From positions 1-39,626 of the forward strand of contig JAHLWZ010000948.1 of assembly GCA_020536535.1 (NCBI GenBank): DNA of 39,626 nucleotides. The letters run 5' to 3'. Below, piece by piece: positions 23,669 to 35,395 of this stretch. The number at the start of each line of letters is the position of its first letter. The stretch's first letter is position 1. A program made the translations under genes and the position numbers. The notes beneath the pieces were generated by a model. That model searched no databases. It saw nothing but the letters and a program-made list of their open reading frames with translations, and had not been told where the DNA came from. This DNA is from Pelomyxa schiedti (taxonomy: Eukaryota > Evosea > Pelobiontida > Pelomyxidae).

Positions 23669-24127
23669 GCACTTAACTGTTTTTGAACTTGTGCAATATC
23701 TTGTTGACCCATTCCTTCTTTTTATCACTACAAGCAGTACTCTCCTTTTTTGCACTTCCTGGCCCTCTTCAAATCCAACGTTTACCAAGATAGAGCAAAA
23801 AAAAAAAAAAAATCCTCAAAAAAAACCATCCCTAGACTTTCACCCTTCTTCCCTACCGTCACACCACAAGAGGGGTGACAGTTTGCAATTTCTGGGTTTT
23901 TCTTAGTCCTCGCTGTGGGTCACACTACACCTTTGTAGTTTCACCGTGTCCGGAGGCTACACAAATTCGGCCAGCTGAGTTTGTGTATCCAGGGGAATGC
24001 AGCTTAAACGCACTTATGGTCTACAACACAGGCTTCGTAAAAACAACAACAACAAAAAAAAAAAGGAGAACAAGGAAATGTTCCAGGATTAACCTTAAGA
24101 CGCAATGGGGATACGGAAGGCTACGAC
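23669..24127. other. Convergent intergenic region between GAR1 and the RNA ligase
   Basis: About 459 bp. It contains the GAR1 3' end, an A15 run near 23798, a second A-run near 24050, and unassigned sequence. I looked for snoRNA-like boxes and tRNA and saw none I can support. Confidence 0.5.
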
Positions 24128-25678
24128 TTAAGAAAGAGCCCGTTTGGCTAGGTCCACGGCCACGGCGGCCACGGCGGCGGTGAGTCTTGGTCTCTGTTGA
24201 GCAGGTACGCTGTCCATTGTTGCGCCGAGATTCGGGTCGTCCTCCTTGGCTTGTGTGAGTGCATCTTTAACAAGGAGTTGGGCAAGATCTTGTGCCGAGA
24301 GGTGCCGGCCGGATTTGGAGAGCTGAGTTTTTAATCAGATCGCGGAGACTTTTTCTTTAATTGGGTTTTAGGGGAGTTGGAAATATACCACACTATTCAG
24401 TCTGGCCTGATTTACGTATTGTAGAAGCTGCTCTTCCAGCTATGCCACAGAGTTAATATCCCTATTTAAATTTAAAGGAGTCTTACTCTGGTCAGGGTTT
24501 CCTCAATGGCAACCCAGTCATTTGGGTCTGCGGAAGTGCCAGTTGTGGCCGCATGGCGTTCTCTGGCATATGAGTGTTGACTTTTGGATGACTTCGCCAC
24601 GCACTCACAAAATTGGTGTGCCTTTTTCTTCACTATGGCCCGGACTTCACCTTTATTTGTGTCCACATAGACAACACGCTTATGTGGCTTTATAACTACT
24701 CCTTCAGCTTTATTATTTCTGAGAGGAGGAAGGCTGATTATAATAGTTAGTGCCGAGTCACAAGACTCGAGTTGGATGCATACCCAAGTCTGCCGGGTAT
24801 AGTGGTGATAAAATCGACATTGTATGCTAGTGCCTTTTCAAGAGGCCCAATGAAAAGTGGTGTAGCGTAAAAAAACCGAAATTCTTCAAAAAGAGCCATC
24901 GCCACATCGTACGGGAGGTATTCTTTATAGGTGTCAAGAAAATTGAAGTTAGACTCAAGAGTACCTCTGGTCATACTGGGCTCTCTTGCTGTTGTGATGT
25001 CAAAAGCATAAAATTCGTGATTGGGGCAATAAAAAATCTGTGCATGGAGTCAAAGGTAATGTTAATTTAGTGCCCGACCTCGGATTGCACTAGATTATTC
25101 ATCTGCTCAGGTGTCAAGGGGGTACCGTGCTCAACATATCCTCCACCAATCAATTCACCAAATATGGAAACTCTGAGTGGAAACAGTAAGCATACAATAG
25201 AACAGTTGGATGAGCACTTGGAAATTGTTGGATCCTCACGATGAAGTTTGGCAAACAAATCTAGTGCGTTTTGTTGGTATTTATTTTGAACTTCTTGGAA
25301 ACTTTCAACTCTTAGTTCAGAAGGAACAGAGACAGGGGGAGATACCCAAAGAAGTCTTCATTTGTCTTCAAGAAAGAGCTTCGTTTGGCAACCTTTACTC
25401 CAGCAGTGGAACATACGAAACTGAGTACTGGCCATAAGAGTACTACACAATGAGAAACAGGAGTATGTATACCAAAAGTTTGCCCCGTGTGCTTTTTCTA
25501 ACTATCGTCACTCCAACTTTAACCCAAACAAAATAAAATGACATGCACAATACACAATGCTATATTTACCTGTAACAACCCAAGCCCCCTTCAACTTAGC
25601 AACTGAAAGCCACCCCGAAGTTGTCTCTGACATCTTCTCATACTCCTGGTGCTCTTCATCAGCCTCCACAGCAGACAT
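24128..25678 (-). CDS. RNA ligase of the Rnl2 / RNA-editing-ligase family
   Basis: ATP-dependent ligase that seals 5'-phosphate/3'-OH RNA ends through a lysyl-AMP intermediate. About nine exons chain in frame from the ATG at 25678 to the TAA at 24130-24128 (about 390 aa). Nucleotidyltransferase motifs appear in order: motif I EKAHGANF with the nucleophilic Lys; VKVAKRSSFLKTNEDFFG; motif III/IIIa VSIFGELIGGGY; EFYAFDI; motif IV AEGVVIKP; motif V RAIVKKKAHQF. The C-terminal helical domain includes HLSAQDLAQLLVKDAL. T4 Rnl2 and kinetoplastid REL1/REL2 share this layout. No mitochondrial targeting sequence is obvious: the N-terminus (MSAVEADEEHQ) is acidic, so a nuclear or cytosolic repair role fits better than organellar editing, but that is an inference. 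It is divergent from the J-domain gene. Confidence 0.93.
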
Positions 25679-25863
25679 TCTCTACCCGCGCTTCGCACAG
25701 TACGAAACTCCAACACTGATTTTACTAAAACTGAAACAGCCACACAGACCCACACAACAACACAATCCTTCCTTTTCTTGATCTCATCACGAAAGTTTCC
25801 AGCAAGTGGGTGATGGGTTGAATTCGTGTTTCGGTTTTTTTTTTCCTCACCCGTTCCCGCAAG
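25679..25863. promoter_or_regulatory. Divergent RNA ligase / J-protein promoter region
   Basis: 185 bp between the start codons of two divergent genes. It has a T-run at 25831-25841. No other feature was resolved. Confidence 0.45.
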
Positions 25864-27704
25864 ATGGTCGAGGTGAGGCTTACAAGGAAGGAGAGCCTGG
25901 CGATACTGGGGCTGTCGTCGCCGCCCGAGCCGAGCGAGGATGATGTCAGGGGTGCGTATCGTCGACTGGCAATGAAGTGGCACCCTGACAAGAACGAAAA
26001 CTCAAAGGAAAGCACTGTGATGTTTCAGAAAATATCGAGTGCCTATCAGGTTCGTTGTCCTTTTTTTATTGTCTCATCTTCTGTGAGTAGCTGAGTTTTA
26101 TTTTATTTTTTTTGCACAGTGTTTGATGACAAAGGAAGAGGACTTTATTGGCGGAATGAGATATGTTGATGCTATAATGTTGTACAACGCCTTGATAAAA
26201 AGTCTTTTGTCTCCTACTGCATCTTCAGCTGCAGCATGGGCAATGTTGCGAACATTGCTTCCGAAGGACACTAGGTTACCTTCAAACTCTCCCCTTTAGT
26301 TTGTGACTCCGTGAAAAAAGGACTCCTGAGGAGATGAGGAAGGCCTGGGAAGAGGAAGAGAGTAATAGGTTACTGGTTTTACATAAAATCGATGCTGGGT
26401 TTCGCAGAAATCAACACCCCCTTGCTGTAATGATGCCTCACTTTTTATGTCTCACCTGAATTGCTTTTTCTGTACATATTACTCTTCGGCGCATATTACT
26501 CTTCTGTACTTTCTACCCTGAAATTCTTCTAATTCCAAATACAACACAAAGTGTGCTATTAGGGAAAATCGCATCAGTGAAGTTCGAAGTCTCGTGCAAC
26601 AAGACCCCACACTGCCAGTATCTGAACTTGGCATATTTAATACACCTGTTCACTTTGCGTGTTTTTATGGCAATGTGCGTTTTACTCCCCCCAAAACCAA
26701 CCTTTTCTTAAATCAAAATGAAAAGTTAATGCCTTACATTACAAACAATGTAATGAGCAATAGAAAGAAATTTTAGATTTTTTGCTAGAAAATGGAGGAA
26801 TGCCTGCCCTTAAACAAATGAATCTGGATGGCTATACACCCCTAGAAATTGCAAAGCAAGAGTGTCACTTTGAATTGACAGAATACCTGACCAAGTAATC
26901 CAATGAACCTTTTGTTTGCCGCTTACTGGAAAAACACAAAACCTTCTCCCCTTAGACGACTGGGTATTCCCGAACAACCTCCAGTGACTCCTCCCGACTG
27001 CTTTTCAGATCGTCCAGACTGGAGGCGTCACTTCCGTAAAGACTACAAATCATCCATACCACTCACTACTCCAGTTGCCACACCAACTCCCTCTTCAACT
27101 CCCTCCCCCTCTTCTCCCAACTCAACAGCAACGCCATCCATCAAACCTGTGGTACTCACATCAACAACCCCTTCTTCTACACCCATTGTCACTCCAGCAG
27201 CAACCTCTCCTCCATTACAAACGACATCATCAGCAACATTTGTTAGTCCTACCAGGACTTGCACATCTTCCAGTTCAATATTTGCACCACAGACCAGGTC
27301 TAGCTATGCATCAAAGAGAACGACAACATCCTACAAATCCACACGGTCTTATTCTGAAATCCTAGAGGAGCGCATGGCACAAAGAGCTTCTCAGAGCCAG
27401 AAAGTAAGTTCCTTTATGAAATGTAGAAGAACCTTTCCCTTGACCCTCACTAAAGAATTCTCTGCAATCGGCTGAGGTTGTGCCAACAATAGATGCGCGG
27501 GTAGTAATACCACAAGAATCAGTTGACTCACAACAAGAACGCCGGCGTGAATTTGAGCTCAATGAAGAAAGGATAAGACGTGAAGCCAAACAAAGGTTTC
27601 CATCAGACCAACCTTCTTACACTCACAAAAATAGGGAAGATGAAGTCAAAAAAAGGCAGGAGAATTGGCTACAGCAAGAACAATCTCGCCGTGCCTTATA
27701 TTGA
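25864..27704 (+). CDS. J-domain protein with ankyrin repeats
   Basis: An N-terminal J domain (about residues 8-65) has the HPD motif in MKWHPDKNENS, needed to stimulate Hsp70 ATPase. Next comes a helical region (about 26111-26390). Ankyrin-type repeats follow, with FNTPVHFACFYGN near 26640 and GYTPLEIAKQECHFELTEYL near 26830. A long Ser/Thr/Pro-rich linker spans about 27060-27290. The C-terminus is highly charged (RRREFELNEERIRREAKQ) and ends with TGA at 27702-27704. It has at least six exons; introns around 26300-26560 are less certain. The combination suggests a co-chaperone targeted by its ankyrin repeats to a specific client. Confidence 0.85.
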
Positions 27705-28547
27705 AGTAAATCAAAAGACCGAGACAGGATGGTGCTTGGCAGGGTGATTGTAACACAATTTTTTCCCAACTTTTGCAAGAGGTCTCTTTTCATTATCTGG
27801 ATCCTAAAGTTTTTCTATTGTTAGCTGGCCCTTTCTCAATTGGATCAATAAAAAACGACTACGAAAACCCTGATAACCAGGAGCCTAACAGATTAGCTTT
27901 AGAACCACCAAGTCATTCTAACCTCCTTTTTCCTCTTTAGAGCTGCCAAATAATACTAACAATTGTCTCGAAAAATCCACTTTTTTGAATTATTGAGTCA
28001 TGTGAATTTCTGTTGATCAAAAGTGACGCGGTGAGAAGTGATGACTTCAGGCAAAAGGGAATCACAATGTCGGCCCTGAGCGACCCACAGAAGTCGAGTT
28101 CTGGGAATTCAATGACGTGATGCTGTGCTGTGGGTCCACTGAATACTTGGAATTCACAGGAAGAAGCTGGGCTGAGAAGCAACGCGCACCACCAGATCAA
28201 CATTTATAAAAAAAGTTTGTTGCTTCAGTACGAACACGTCCGTATTCTCCCAGTCTTTTTCTTTCCTCCTTGGTACCCAGTCTGTGGCATTACTACAACA
28301 CCGGTTTTGACACCAACACATGTCTGCGGCCACAGACACCATGCACCACGTCACGACACCCAGCTCAGTGTTCTGTCTAGCCTCAGCTAAAAAATGATTT
28401 TTTTTCGCCGATGGTTGTCAGTTAGCTCAGTGATACGTATGAGTTAAGGGGTAGCACTGGGACGAGACTGGGTGCTTTGAACTCGGTTTTTTTTTTAACT
28501 GTGGGAAAGTCCCAGATTAAAGTAGCTCCTTTAAAATCCTTTTTTTT
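27705..28547. other. Convergent intergenic region, about 840 bp
   Basis: Between the stops of the J-protein gene (+) and the first cysteine protease (-). It contains an AATAAA at 27847-27852 and several T-runs. A minus-strand ORF of 88 codons (27937-28203) has no recognisable domain or splice partners. No tRNA or rRNA was seen. Confidence 0.5.
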
Positions 28548-29875
28548 TAGAGGGCGTAGGCTCCGGTGGGGTAAGAGATTGCCTCAGCAATGCCGCACAT
28601 ATCACTGCCCCTGTAAATGCGCTGTGGGGTGGTATTAGTTTAGTACAACTTGTTGATTAATAGACATACTATGTAACCCTTCTCTCCCCAGTCAGCACCC
28701 CAGCTGTTCTTGACCTTCCAGTATGGTGTGGTTCCATCAGTGCCATACCCAACAAGAAGAACGGCGTGGTTGAGCACTTCTCCAGTGCACTTCGCGATGT
28801 TCATGACCCCTCCAGTGTAGGCCTGGAAAGTTTTTTACAAAAGGTCTCTGCTGAACTAGATACATACATTAAAGTAATTAGCATTGAGAGCAATAGAGAG
28901 CGGCCCAACGGTAGTGAGGTAATTCAGAAGTGTAGTCTCGTCATAGGCCTTGGTGTCAGTGGACTGAGTAAGGCACGCATAGCCAGTAATTGAGTACTTG
29001 AGAGCTAGAGAAGTGGGGCAAGTCGCCACGTCCTTAATGTCATAGGGCAAGGCAGATTCCATCGGAAGACCTTTGATATAGGTCTCGATAGCAGAGTTGG
29101 AGAGATCTGAGACAAGGTCAGTACGATTATACCGAGGGTCTCTAACTCACCGCTGAAGGCGGTCCAGGGCCATCCTCCATTGCATCCTCCGTTGCAAACT
29201 GTGGTGTTCCTCTTCTCGTAAATCTCAGATGTGCATCCCTTGCTGCATGCTGTGACATAGGCTGGGGAGAGGGAATCGGTGCCCCATCCAGCGAAGCCAG
29301 ACATTTGTCCAACTTGTCCCTCGACTGCCTGAGCAGTGGAGAAGGCCCAGCAGCTTCCACATGATCCCTGGTTCTTAACTGCTGTGACAACGTTGGGGTT
29401 TGTGCTCCAGTCAAATTCATCGGCGCGGGTGGCAGGGCCAGGAGTTGGCAGGTAATCTGGCAAGATGAGGCACGACTTGGCAAGGTAGTCGCTAGGTGCG
29501 CCTGGCATGAGGTATTGGCTCCTGAACCTGTTCAAGAGGAAAACGATTACTAAAAGAAAAGATGAGAAGTATCAAAAGAAGCATACTCCTCGTCAGTCAA
29601 GTCAGAGAACTTGGTCTCACCAAAGACGTTGTTCTCGAGGTTGAGGTGACCAGCCTTGCGGAGGTTGGACCTGTAGATCTTCATCCTGTGGACGTATTCG
29701 GCACCCTCGTATTGCTTTCCATACCTGTTGTAAAGTCGTTAGAAGTAATGAAACCACCATTACGAGAGAGGGAAAACGAGAATGGAGGTAAGTCGGCACA
29801 CTTCTCCAAGAATCGGTCGAACTGTTGGTCTGCTACGACCACACAAACAAGAAGGAGTACCAGAATCGCCTTCAT
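28548..29875 (-). CDS. Papain-family cysteine protease, tandem copy A
   Basis: Secreted or lysosomal C1A peptidase. The signal peptide is [20 protein letters not shown]. An I29-like propeptide ([14 protein letters not shown], then [16 protein letters not shown]) precedes the mature domain. The catalytic Gln and Cys are in [15 protein letters not shown], the His in [11 protein letters not shown], and the Asn in [13 protein letters not shown]. It shows an unusual Cys/Gly-rich [15 protein letters not shown] segment. There is no cathepsin B occluding-loop His pair, so it is closer to the cathepsin L type. About six exons. One intron after the WTAF codons sits at the same position and phase as in copy B. 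The stop TAA is at 28550-28548. It is about two-thirds identical to copy B, unevenly distributed. Confidence 0.92.
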
Positions 29876-30148
29876 GTGTTCTTCGAGTTGTATCTTTTTT
29901 TTTTTTTTTCCCCTCTGTGTGTCGATTAAAAGTACTGCTTCGTCGGTTTAAACCCGTGATTTTGGGGTTTCCCAAAATCCCCGTGTTTCGGTTTTTACTT
30001 TGTCGGAAGAAAAGTTGCAGACTGGAAGGGCTTTGCGTCTGTGGGATGTGACTGAAATCTTGGGTCGACCACTATGAAGGGGACGAGTTATGGAAATGCT
30101 GGGCTAAAAGACTTTCAAGTTTTTTTTTTTACCCGAAAAAGTGGTAAC
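29876..30148. promoter_or_regulatory. Region upstream of protease copy A with a 9-bp inverted repeat
   Basis: It lies between copy B (3' end) and the copy A start. It contains the inverted repeat GATTTTGGG / CCCAAAATC at 29958-29966 and 29971-29979, about 83 bp upstream of the copy A ATG, and a T-run next to the start codon. TTTTGGGG also occurs twice upstream of copy B. Confidence 0.5.
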
Positions 30149-31531
30149 TTAGAGTACTGGGTAAGAAATGGCCTCAGCAATGCCGCACTCGTCGCTTCCC
30201 CTGAGGATACGCTGTGTGGAGTTGTTTAATTAGTACGGGGCTGTGAACATGAATGGACATACGATGTAACCCTTCTCTCCCCAGTCAGCACCCCAGCTGT
30301 TCTTGACCTTCCAGTATGGTGTGGTTCCATCAGTGCCATACCCAACAAGAAGAACGGCATGGTTGAGGACTCCGCCAGCGCACGTGGCCTTCAGGATTCC
30401 TCCAGTGTATGCCTGAACAATAAGAAGAAATGTAAGGGGAATTGAAGCAATGTCAGCGGGAAAAGAATGCACACGCTGAAGAGGTTGGCATTGAGAGCAA
30501 TTGAGAGTGGTCCAACGTTGGCGAGGATATCAAGAAGCTGGGTCTCGTCATAGGCCTTGGTATCTGTGGACTGAGTGACACACTTGTATCCAGAGATGGT
30601 GTAGCTCTTGGTGAATGCAGTTGTTGGGCACTTGTAAACATCCTGGACAGTGTATGGCCACTCGCTCTCAAGTGGAATTCCAATCTTGATGTATGTGGGA
30701 GATGCAGTGTTGGAAAGATCTGTTTGATACTTAGTTCCGCAGTAACCATAAAAGGAAGAAGTCATACCATCGAAGGCGGTCCATGGCCATCCTCCGTTGC
30801 ATCCTCCGTTGCAAACTGTGGTGTTCTTCTTCTGGTAAATCTCAGATGTGCATCCAGTGCTGCAGCCGCAGACGAAAGCCTCAGAGAGGGAATCAGTCCC
30901 CCATCCGGCGAAGCTAGCCTGTTGTCCGATTTGGCCCTCAATTGCTTGTGCGGTGGAGAATGACCAGCAGCTTCCGCATGATCCCTGGTTCTTGACAACG
31001 GTGACAACGTTGGCGTTTGTGCTCCAGTCGAGTGAGTCGGGGGCAGTTGCGCGGGGGACTGGTGCTGGCTGGTAATCGCTCAGGATGAGGCATGACTGGG
31101 CAAGATATGTGGCCTCAACTCCCTCCATGAGGTATTGGCTTCGGAACCTACACAGATAAGGGCAATGAGCAAAAAGTTGGAAAAAGTGAGTGGATGTACG
31201 CACTCCTCCTCGGTCAAGTCAGAGAACTTGGTCTCACCAAAGACGTTGTCCTCGAGGTTGAGCTGAGCAGCCTTGCGGAGGTTGGACCTGTAGATCTTCA
31301 TCCTGTGGACGTATTCGGCACCCTCGTAGTGCTTTCCATACCTGTGGATAATTAATGAGCGAGGAATGAAAGTGAGGAAGGAGTAAGGAGGAGAGAGGAA
31401 GAATGGGTTTGTGTGAAGAAGGTAAGGAAGAGAGAAGGAAAGCAGCTAAAAACACACTTGGCCAAGAAGCGGTCGAATTGCTGGTCAGCCACTACGGCTG
31501 CGACAAGAAGGAGGATAAGAACTGCCTTCAT
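30149..31531 (-). CDS. Papain-family cysteine protease, tandem copy B
   Basis: Same architecture as copy A. The signal peptide is [20 protein letters not shown]; the I29-like propeptide has [16 protein letters not shown] and [17 protein letters not shown]. The catalytic residues are in [26 protein letters not shown] and [13 protein letters not shown], and it carries the same [14 protein letters not shown] segment. An intron near 30722-30770 interrupts the mature domain where copy A has one; here it is a multiple of three without a stop, so retention would add 16 residues. The stop TAA is at 30151-30149. Copy B ends [20 protein letters not shown], whereas copy A has a longer tail (PTGAYAL). 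Confidence 0.92.
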
Positions 31532-31922
31532 GTTGTTGTGTCTTTCTACTGTTGGCAAACTCTTTCGAATTTTTTTTTGTTTGATTTTAATAGAAAAAAT
31601 GAAACGTTGCCGCCTTAAAAGGGCAGCTAACGGCTGTGTGCTTTTGGGGTGTCACGAAAAAAGCAAGTTTTGGGGCGATATTTCCCCGGCGAAATCAACC
31701 ATCACTTTCCGCCCCTTCTTTTTAAAGGAGGACCCGCCCCCGGAAACCCAGTAAATTGGCTTGTGAATCGTACAACTTTTCATCACAGCAAGCAGTGAAG
31801 CAGTGAACTAAACAACACATAGAAACATCTTTTTCTTACTCTTCTCAGCATCAACAACTGTGTGATGTATTCTAGTTACAGTGTGCACTTTAGATCAATC
31901 TAGTAATTTTTTACATTGTCTC
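31532..31922. promoter_or_regulatory. Divergent protease B / DNAAF5 promoter region
   Basis: 391 bp between start codons. TTTTGGGG occurs at 31642-31649 and 31668-31675, about 110-145 bp upstream of the protease ATG. The same 8-mer is part of the inverted repeat upstream of protease copy A. The DNAAF5-proximal half is AT-rich and featureless. Confidence 0.45.
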
Positions 31923-34900
31923 ATGCAGTGCACCTCGGGTATCGTTGAAGAGTGCGGCCAACACGTCGCCCTGTTGAAACACATAAACTCAAGACAAAGA
32001 TTCAAGGTTCTCTCTTTCCGCGGGTTTTGCCTTTTTTTTCCCCTTCTCGTTTGACTGTCGTTTCTAAATCGCTTACAATGTCGCTTCTCCCTCTCACTTT
32101 GTTGCTAGGCATTAGAAAATTTGACAAGAGTGGTTTCGCTGGACGCTGTGACGAGCGGCGTCGTGGAGTCTCTTGTGTCGGCGTACGACGTAGTTGTCAA
32201 AATAATTGGGTGCTTCTCTGATCCCGACAGCGATACTTGCAGAGAAGCTTCTGTTAAACTGTTGTTTTGGTATGCTGTCATCTTTTTCGTCCAACATTTC
32301 AACACTTTTTCATTCCCTGACTTTTTTTTCCCTCATTGGAACAGCATACTTTCAAAAGGGGGAAGACATATGATATCACAATATGCACCATGCTTGTTTC
32401 CCATCATGTTAAGTCGGTTGGGAAATAAAGGAGGTTCCACTGAACCTACGGAAGAAGTACTATCATTGAGTACTTATTTCTTTCCTTAGCTTACTCTAGG
32501 TAAGGCTGGCATGGCTGAATGTTTTGAATTTGATTGCTCAGAACACATCTCTTGCTCCTGCCCATATAGATACTGTCAAGGCTGTATTGACCAATTCATT
32601 TTATGATCGCTGTGATGAAGTGAGAATTTCTGCATGTAATGTAGTCAGTCAATTGTCAACAAACGCACCTGCAACTCTCTGTTTGGTGGGGGACCCTCTG
32701 GTGCGTTCGATTTTGGGAATGGCAACTTCCAATGAAGTACCTTTACCCCCATCCCCTCTCTATGGCGGCACCCGTTGGCACGCAAACCCGACATGCCTTT
32801 TGTTTCACAAGAAGTTTAAAATTCGGCTCAGCGCCATTGCTGTACGACTTTCCATGCCATCTTCCTGAAACTGAACCTGTTTTTTCAAGGCACTCGATTC
32901 TATTGTCTTAAGTGGTTCCGTCTCCCATATTGACGAGATAGCTGTACACATGGCCCAGCTCCTACTGCAAGACAGCTCTTCACAAGTGAAAATATCTGCC
33001 ATTAAGGCTTGTGCTGGATGGGTTATGCGAGGATGCACTGAAGACGACAAGATTATTCCTTTGTTGGTAGCGGGTGTAGCTGATCAGGTTATTTCTTGCG
33101 TCCACCTGTCTTAATTGCTTAACAGTTGTAGTTCGCTGACGTTCGTACAGTCTCCTACGAAAAGCTCCTTTGTCTTAGTTCCCGTAGCATGTACTAAATA
33201 ATCCATACAAACAAGAGATAACTCGAATAGGGCAGATGGACTACAGCCTGAACCTGAACCAGTGACTCATATCCACTATCCCCCTCCTTTCCCAGGTATT
33301 TTGTACTGATGATATTCTCCATTCATCATCTAAAAGGAAGACCTCCTGTGGAAACTCGCTCTATGGTTACCAGAAAATATCCACTCATAATGTCATTTTT
33401 ACTTTCAACAGCGAGCAGCCCTTCCATTGACCACCTAATCCGTTCTCTAACTCTCTTGCGTGCAATGATAGTGTTTTCTGAATCTCAAATCCAGGTTTAC
33501 CTTTTCTTCCGACAACCTTACACTAATACTACACTCAGCAAAGTCTTCCCAGTATCATTCAGTTCCTGTGTGATATGGAAGGTGCAACTACAGATCAAAC
33601 CATATTGAAATTAGTACTTTGCCCCTTTATTCCTTTTTACTTTAACATTTTTAAGATTGAGGAAGTTGGTTGCATGGTTGGCACATTTTCTGGTCCTCAG
33701 GGATTTCTTCCATGCATCCTTCCTCAAATTGTACAATCCACCCAGAGATGGACAATCTTGCAGCTACTTTCATATTTTATGCAAGGATGCTCCTCACTTT
33801 CCTGCTTGCCTCACCTTGCAGATCTGATCCCTCCTCTTGTAGGTGTTCTATCCCTTTCCTCTTCAATTACTTGTACTCGATGACGGCACTAACAAGGGGG
33901 AAACTCACACAAATAGAGGTTGCCTCATGCCTTTTAATAGACAGTGACATGAAATCTTTTGGCGCCCTAGTGGCTGTTTGTAGGTTGGCAAGTGGCCTTT
34001 AAAGCACTAATAAATGATCTCAATTCGTACCAACAGACTGCCCTCCCCCCTCAAAAAGGTCTTTATTTTTCAATGTTGGATCTCAGTGGAATAGCTGCAA
34101 GAAAGATATTTGTTTGCAGGCCCTTTGTCTCATTTTGGTGATTCATGCTGAAGAGTCGAGATCTGAGTCATTTGTCAGTTCACAATCTGCAACCGCACAT
34201 AAGGAAAGTTTTGAATCGTTTGTGGCATCTTGCGGTGTAGATACACTTGCCAAAATGATTGAGCCACACTTCAATGCCTTAGTCGAGCATTTGTCAAAAT
34301 TTGTACTTCAATGGAATGGGGCAACTTGTGATAGCAAAGAGGCACAAATTTTCGCTGAGTTATTACGGTGTGCCTCAGCTTCATCATTGCACCAATATGA
34401 AGCTGATCTCTGCGGGTTTCTTGGAATTAATTGCAATGTAAATGTGGACCTAAAGAAGCGCGCTTGGTAGGTTTTGTTTTTTCATACTTACCAAACTGCC
34501 TCCGACTAATATTGACAAGGGCTCTTACTCAGTTGAGAACTATTTCTGAACACAATCAACTGATTACTGATGTTATTCTGGCTAAAAAAGTTATCTGCGA
34601 ATATTTAGTACCAAATCTTTCGTGGGCACCTGGTGCTCCTTCGTTAATGTTGAGAAAGGTGCGCCTGTACTCTAATAGCCAGTTCTAAGTGCAAATTAGA
34701 TAGCCATTGATTGTAGCCGACTAATACTACGAAAATTTGCACAACTCCACCAAACAACCGTACCCAATACATTTTCTTGGCTGGCCTCCACATTATCCAT
34801 ATATACCGCAAGATTTGACGAAGAAGATGACGGTTTGCGTGTATGGATTTGTGAAATAGTATCTGCCATCCTTACTCTGTCTTCCAACAACCTGAGCGGT

Positions 34901-35395
34901 AGACCCCAGTGCACCATAATCCTTGTGCCACTTATATTTCGTCAGATACAGATGCTGCAGAATTGTGCAAGTTGTTAATTTCTCGACTTGATGACAACTG
35001 TAATACTGTTCGCGTTGCAGTAGCCAAAGGACCAATTGTCACATTTGCACAAAAGTACCTGGCCAGCCACTACTCTGCTCCAAGTAGCCAGCAAATTCTC
35101 GGCGATGTTACGAAAGTACTACTTATTCACATGGATGACATTGACCAAGGAGTTCAGGTACTGCTCCCATGTCAACTCAAACAATACACAAAACACATAA
35201 GAAGCGTCAATCATACACATCTCTTTAACAACACACTAGGAAGCTGCGTTTTCTGGATTGGCATCTCTAGCACAAGTGGATCCCATTATTGTTGGGAGCC
35301 TGGCGGCTCAACAACTCCCTAAATTCCGGTCACCCTTTTTATGCACAAGACTTATCGCCTTATGCACTGGCCCAGAAACACAACAAAACTCCTGA
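31923..35395 (+). CDS. DNAAF5: Dynein axonemal assembly factor 5 (HEATR2)
   Basis: Cytoplasmic HEAT-repeat factor that helps preassemble axonemal dynein arms. The start is the ATG at 31923; exon 1 (31923-32006) and exon 2 (from 32109) join as HINSRQRFK-ALENLTRVVS. At least 12 exons follow, all alpha-solenoid. Landmarks matching human DNAAF5 are: FADVRTVSYEKL; a proline-rich THIHYPPPFPG segment; RPPVETRSMVTRKYPLIMSF; EEVGCMVGTFSGPQGFL; VICEYLVPNLSWAPG; and near the end LISRLDDNCNTVRVAVA and VLLIHMDDIDQGVQEAA. The stop TGA is at 35393-35395. Some internal junctions (33840-34115) are uncertain. Its presence implies motile cilia or flagella. The identification rests on pattern matching from memory. 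Confidence 0.85.

Noticed and set aside
22937-23906. Long overlapping ORFs in other frames across GAR1 (up to 245 codons)
   Set aside because: They are produced by the GC-rich RGG repeats and lack family motifs; the GAR1 frame has clear conserved core motifs.
28021-28145. Possible box C/D snoRNA (GTGATGA near 28038, CTGA near 28076 and 28138)
   Set aside because: No terminal stem flanks the boxes and the internal boxes are imperfect; such motifs are expected by chance in 840 bp.
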